Shown piece after piece: positions 60,912-64,000 of a DNA stretch of 64,000 bases. Below the pieces are notes generated by a model. It was not told where the DNA came from, did not search any database, and saw only the letters and a program-made list of their open reading frames with translations. The position numbers were made by a program, and so were the translations under genes. Each line of letters starts with the position of its first letter. The first letter of the stretch is position 1. The DNA comes from Hymenobacter sp. CRA2 (lineage in GTDB: Bacteria > Bacteroidota > Bacteroidia > Cytophagales > Hymenobacteraceae), in the NCBI RefSeq assembly GCF_002007105.1, contig NZ_MVBC01000007.1, positions 234,234 through 298,233 of the forward strand, in the 5' to 3' direction.

Positions 60912-61949
60912 ATGTCTGAACAAGTAACTCCGCTTAATCAAGTCGGCGAAATCGGCCTGATTCGCCTCATTCAGGATACCATCACCCTGCACCAGCCCAG
61001 CACCGTGCTCGGCATCGGCGACGACGCAGCTATCCTGGCCCCGCCCGCCGAGCATGAGGTAGTCGTCAGCACCGACCTGCTGGTGGAAGGTGTGCACTTC
61101 GACCTCACGTTCTGCCCGTTGCGCCACTTGGGCTACAAGGCTGTGGCCGTCAACGTCTCCGACATTGCCGCCATGAACGCCTTGCCCACGCAGATTACGG
61201 TGAGCCTGGCCCTGCCGAGCCGCTTTTCGGTGGAGGCCGTACAGGAGTTTTACGACGGCGTGCGGCTGGCTTCGGAAGCTTACCGCGTGGATGTAGTGGG
61301 CGGCGACACCACCGCTTCCCGTGGCGGGCTGGTTATTTCCGTCACGGCGCTGGGCACGGCGGCCCGCGGGCAGGCGGCCCGCCGCTCCGGCGCGCAGGTC
61401 AACGACCTTATTTGCGTCACTGGCGACCTGGGCGCGGCCTACCTAGGCCTGCAGATTCTGGAACGCGAAAAGCAGGCCTACCTGGCCGACCCCGAAACGC
61501 AACCCAGCCTGGAGGCCTACGAGTACGTGGTGCAGCGGCAACTGCGCCCCGAAGCCCGCATGGACGTGGTGCACATGCTCCGCGACCTGGACGTGAAGCC
61601 CACCAGCATGATTGACGTGTCCGACGGGCTGGCCTCGGAAATTATGCACCTGTGCGCCGCCTCGGGTGTGGGCGCCACCGTCTTCTCCGACCGCCTGCCC
61701 GCCGACCAGCAGGTGTACGACGTAGCCGACGAGTTCCGCCTCGACCCGGTGATGTGCATCCTCAACGGCGGCGAAGACTATGAGCTGCTCTTCACCGTGC
61801 CGCTCACCGACTTCGACAAGCTCAAAAACCACCCCGACGTCACTATCATCGGCAAAATCACGGAAGCTTCGGAAGGAGCTATCCTGGCTACGAAGGGCGG
61901 CAACGCGGTGCCGCTGCGGGCGCAGGGCTGGTCGCACTTCGGGCGATAA
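60912..61949 (+). CDS. thiL: Thiamine-monophosphate kinase
   Basis: Final step of thiamine diphosphate synthesis: phosphorylates thiamine monophosphate with ATP. The 345-residue product shows TVLGIGDDAAILAPP near the N-terminus, VVSTDLLVEGVHFDL, YKAVAVNVSDIAAMNALP, VVGGDTTASRGGLVISV, SMIDVSDGLASEIMHL and LNGGEDYELLFTV, all ThiL hallmarks. It starts at the ATG at 60912 with its own promoter box. No other thiamine gene or TPP-riboswitch-like leader is seen here. Confidence 0.96.
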   Translation: MSEQVTPLNQVGEIGLIRLIQDTITLHQPSTVLGIGDDAAILAPPAEHEVVVSTDLLVEGVHFDLTFCPLRHLGYKAVAVNVSDIAAMNALPTQITVSLALPSRFSVEAVQEFYDGVRLASEAYRVDVVGGDTTASRGGLVISVTALGTAARGQAARRSGAQVNDLICVTGDLGAAYLGLQILEREKQAYLADPETQPSLEAYEYVVQRQLRPEARMDVVHMLRDLDVKPTSMIDVSDGLASEIMHLCAASGVGATVFSDRLPADQQVYDVADEFRLDPVMCILNGGEDYELLFTVPLTDFDKLKNHPDVTIIGKITEASEGAILATKGGNAVPLRAQGWSHFGR

Positions 61950-61964
61950 GGCCATATACTCTGC

Positions 61965-62006
61965 CAACAAAAACGCCCGCAGCTCCAGCTGCGGGCGTTT
62001 TTGTTG
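61965..62006. terminator. Bidirectional terminator after thiL
   Basis: A 20-bp perfect stem (61965-61984 with 61987-62006) around only two bases, with A-rich and T-rich ends. It serves thiL and the convergent 123-aa gene. Confidence 0.9.
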
Positions 62007-62021
62007 TAACCGGTTTCAGGG

Positions 62022-62393
62022 CTAGTCCTCCGGGTAGGGCACAAAGACGAACTTGGTAAACTCGCCATCCACCACGAACAGGCAGCAGAACTCGTCGGCG
62101 TCCTTGTAGGCGCGTTGGAAATCCTCGATGTGCTCGGCGGCCACGAGGCCCTGCTGCACGAAAATGTCGAGGTAGGATGCCAGCACGTACCATTCGGTGG
62201 CTACCTCGTCGGGGGAGAGCAGCAGGGAGCCGAAGGGCACCGGCACCCGGGAGAAAATGAAAATGGGGTACTTAATATCGTTGCGGCGGATCTGATAGGA
62301 GGCTTCCTTGAGCGTATCCGCTACGATGGCGAAGTCTTTGGTGATGGTGCCGAGGTATTTGCCGCTCAGCTCGGGGTCGTTGGCGTAATCCAT
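62022..62393 (-). CDS. Hypothetical protein (123 aa)
   Basis: The product starts MDYANDPELSGKYLGTITKD and has no signal peptide. It alternates helix and strand (FAIVADTLKEASYQIRRNDI, YPIFIFSRVPVPFGSLLLSP, TEWYVLASYLDIFVQQGLVA, FCCLFVVDGEFTKFVFVPYP), suggesting a compact cytosolic alpha/beta domain. I do not recognise the family. I use the ATG at 62393; a TATCTTTG box 103 bases upstream could be its promoter. Confidence 0.75.
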   Translation of the reverse strand: MDYANDPELSGKYLGTITKDFAIVADTLKEASYQIRRNDIKYPIFIFSRVPVPFGSLLLSPDEVATEWYVLASYLDIFVQQGLVAAEHIEDFQRAYKDADEFCCLFVVDGEFTKFVFVPYPED

Positions 62394-62496
62394 TCGGGTG
62401 CAGTCAGGGGTAAGTAAACAGCCGCAGCGCTGCTGGTCGTACGGCGCTTCAGCGGGGGCTGAAACTGCCAAGGCAGCGCGCTGGTTGCGAACGGGG

Positions 62497-62504
62497 CAAA
62501 GATA
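62497..62504 (-). promoter_or_regulatory. -7 box (TATCTTTG), probably of the 123-aa gene
   Basis: On the minus strand TATCTTTG matches TAnnTTTG, with a TTG 17 bases upstream (62522-62524). The leader would be about 100 bases. Confidence 0.45.
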
Positions 62505-62530
62505 AGCTGGGGCGGGAGAGTCAACCAGCC

Positions 62531-63586
62531 TTAGCGGAAAGGACGGGCTACGGCCGTGGCGTAGTGCGCTTCCGTCAGAACCTGATTGACCGCCCGCGCC
62601 ACCGTGCCGGGGTGGTCCTCGGGCGTGTAGTGCCGGCCGTGCGCCACGCAGAGGAGGCGGGCACGCAGGTCAGCGGCGAGCTGTTCGCCCGAGTCCAGGC
62701 TGAGCAGGTCGTCCTCGCCCCATACGACGCGGGCCGGCACGCGCACGTCGGGTAGCTGCGAGGCGATGTTAAGTGTGTCGAGGTTGTTGACGCTGCGCAG
62801 CTGGTGCGCCAGGGCGGCGGGGCCTTCGGGGCGGGCGTAGGGCGCCGCGTGCAGGCGGGCCGAGGTGCGGCGTACCGGGTCGTCTTTGTCGCCCAGGGCT
62901 TTGATGCCGCGCTTCACGGCCTTGGCTACCAGCTCCGCGGGCGTTTTCTCGATGACGCCGCTCACCTTGCGCGCGGCTGCCACGGGCGCCACCGGCCAGT
63001 TGTCGTAGGCCACGCAGTCGACGAGCACCAGGCCGGCACACACTTCCGGGTAGAGCACGGCCACGCGCTGGGCCACGCCGCCGCCAAGGTCGTGCCCGAC
63101 AAAGATGGCGCGCTCAATGCCTAGGTGCTCCAGCCAGAAACGCAGGTATTCGGCCTGCCGGGCCACGGAAATGTTACGCTCCAGGCCTTCGCGCATGGAG
63201 CCGGCGTACCCCACCATTTCCCAGGCTAGGCAGCGCACGCCCGGGCGCATCACCTGCGCCATCACGTAGCGCCACAGCCGCGGGCCGGTGGGCAGGCCGT
63301 GCAGAAAAACTACGGCATCATGAGCCTCCGGCATGCCGTGTTCTTCCCAGCGCATGTTTATGCCGTTGATGCGGGCCGTGCGGATGGTTTCGGGCAGGGC
63401 AGCGGGGTGCGCAGCGATGATGGGGGCGGGCGGTTGGCGCCAGGCACGGAGCAGCTCAGCCGCGGCGGCCGCGCCAGCGACCAGCCGCCAAGGGCCGCGG
63501 CGGGGCAGCAGCAGCGCGGCGGCAGCAGCGGCGCCGGCTAGCAGGACGTGGGTGGTGCGGCGAGAGGAAGCGGTGCGCTTGGCCAT
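62531..63586 (-). CDS. Alpha/beta hydrolase with aspartate nucleophile
   Basis: The 351-residue product has an Ala-rich hydrophobic N-terminus (about 12-45), perhaps a membrane anchor. The hydrolase fold follows, with oxyanion loop HGLPTGPRLWRY (96-107). The nucleophile elbow FVGHDLGGGVAQ puts Asp166 where most members have Ser. The acid lies in WGEDDLLSLDSG and the late His in HYTPEDHPGTVARA. The Asp nucleophile and HDLGG elbow are those of haloalkane dehalogenases and epoxide hydrolases. The substrate is not predictable. The start is the ATG at 63586. Confidence 0.88.
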   Translation of the reverse strand: MAKRTASSRRTTHVLLAGAAAAAALLLPRRGPWRLVAGAAAAAELLRAWRQPPAPIIAAHPAALPETIRTARINGINMRWEEHGMPEAHDAVVFLHGLPTGPRLWRYVMAQVMRPGVRCLAWEMVGYAGSMREGLERNISVARQAEYLRFWLEHLGIERAIFVGHDLGGGVAQRVAVLYPEVCAGLVLVDCVAYDNWPVAPVAAARKVSGVIEKTPAELVAKAVKRGIKALGDKDDPVRRTSARLHAAPYARPEGPAALAHQLRSVNNLDTLNIASQLPDVRVPARVVWGEDDLLSLDSGEQLAADLRARLLCVAHGRHYTPEDHPGTVARAVNQVLTEAHYATAVARPFR

Positions 63587-63694
63587 CGGAGTAAAGACGG
63601 TTGAGGTAGGGCTTCGCGCGGCATCAAAGCGTAGGCAGGTGTACGCTGGCTGGGCGGGGTGGTTGGGGTCGGGCTTATCGGAGCTGGAAAGCAA

Positions 63695-63732
63695 AAAAGC
63701 CCGGGCGCCTCTTGTGAGGAGTCCGGGCTTTT
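63695..63732 (-). terminator. Terminator upstream of the hydrolase gene
   Basis: aaaagcccgg (63695-63704) pairs with ccgggctttt (63723-63732). On the minus strand it ends in TTTTTTGCTTTCC. It probably ends transcription coming from the transposase side and insulates the hydrolase gene. Confidence 0.75.
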
Positions 63733-63883
63733 CAGAATAACGCAATCTATAGCTGGATGTGTGCCGCTCAGTTCAGGGCGTTGCGTGTTCCATATGAGGT
63801 GAACTGTTCTGCTCCGCTTACTTATGCATGAGCATGTGTTTGGGGCCTTCAGCAGACAGGGGGATAGACTTGATATAGCGGAT

Positions 63884-64000
63884 TCATGAACGATGTACAT
63901 GATAACCACAATGGTTGAACCAGGCTTTGGCATCCTTGCTGGAAATCCACTCAACCGCGGTTTGGATAGCCGCCTCCAGTGCTTCACGGGTACGGGCCTG
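63884..64000 (-). CDS. IS630-family transposase, C-terminal fragment (window edge)
   Basis: The minus strand reads QARTREALEAAIQTAVEWIS, then SKDAKAWFNHCGYHVHRS and a stop at 63884-63886. The pattern of a REALEAAI helix followed by D-A-K-A-WF-x-HCGY is that of the C-terminus of IS630-type DDE transposases. Only 38 residues are in the window, so the element's state (intact or not) cannot be judged. Its terminal repeat was not identified in the 150 bases downstream. Confidence 0.65.
   Translation of the reverse strand, partial: QARTREALEAAIQTAVEWISSKDAKAWFNHCGYHVHRS

Overview
The window is GC-rich bacterial DNA, most likely from Hymenobacter or a close relative (Bacteroidota, Cytophagales). 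This is inferred from family content, not from a database match. The support is: three secreted proteins with C-terminal type IX (T9SS) sorting domains, a PorV/PorQ-type protein next to a very large C25 'sortase', a Bacteroidota-style curli locus, a PadR + PspC/DUF2807 pair, DUF2911, ABC-F and NamZ genes, and repeated use of the Bacteroidota promoter box TAnnTTTG.

Layout. 1-12.6 kb is mostly housekeeping with some small surface proteins: an edge-truncated membrane protein, a phosphohexomutase, a secreted protein ending in a Hint (autoprocessing) domain, 4-hydroxyphenylpyruvate dioxygenase, a DUF952 protein, two paralogous lipoproteins flanking a DUF2911 protein, an ABC-F ATPase, a frameshifted lipoprotein and glutamate racemase. 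12.9-19.2 kb is a complete curli system: csgE, csgF, csgG, two curlin-repeat subunits, a CsgH-like chaperone and a TolB-propeller lipoprotein. 19.8-32.8 kb holds three T9SS cargo proteins, two of them very large; one carries nine IPT/TIG repeats. 33-36.3 kb is an isc operon (iscS-iscU-hypothetical-A-type carrier) whose spacers all carry hairpins. 36.5-39.2 kb has methylmalonyl-CoA epimerase, a TsaC-type protein and a CCA-adding enzyme, with a long inverted repeat before the last. 39.5-42.5 kb is the PspC/DUF2807 membrane protein with its PadR regulator. 42.9-49.3 kb is the PorV/PorQ-like + PorU2-like pair. 49.4-63.6 kb holds folA, fmt, a NamZ muramidase, a LolE-type permease, an M23 peptidase, a PaaE-like reductase, an M3 oligopeptidase, small lipoproteins, a TetR repressor, thiL and an alpha/beta hydrolase. 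The right edge cuts through what looks like an IS630-family transposase.

How it fits together. The centre of the window is a cell-surface island: the curli locus makes extracellular amyloid, the three T9SS cargos are probable adhesins or matrix proteins, and the PorV/PorU2-like pair 10 kb further on could process or anchor T9SS cargo. Most T9SS cargo genes end in their own strong terminator and look monocistronic.

The items most worth a second look are: the Hint protein with no C-terminal cargo; the CsgH-like chaperone and barrel-extended CsgG; the hairpins in every isc spacer; a ~185-bp inverted repeat before cca; a TetR promoter whose spacer contains a CTAACGttCGTTAG palindrome; and two genes that become intact if a single base is changed. 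No tRNA, rRNA or CRISPR array was seen.
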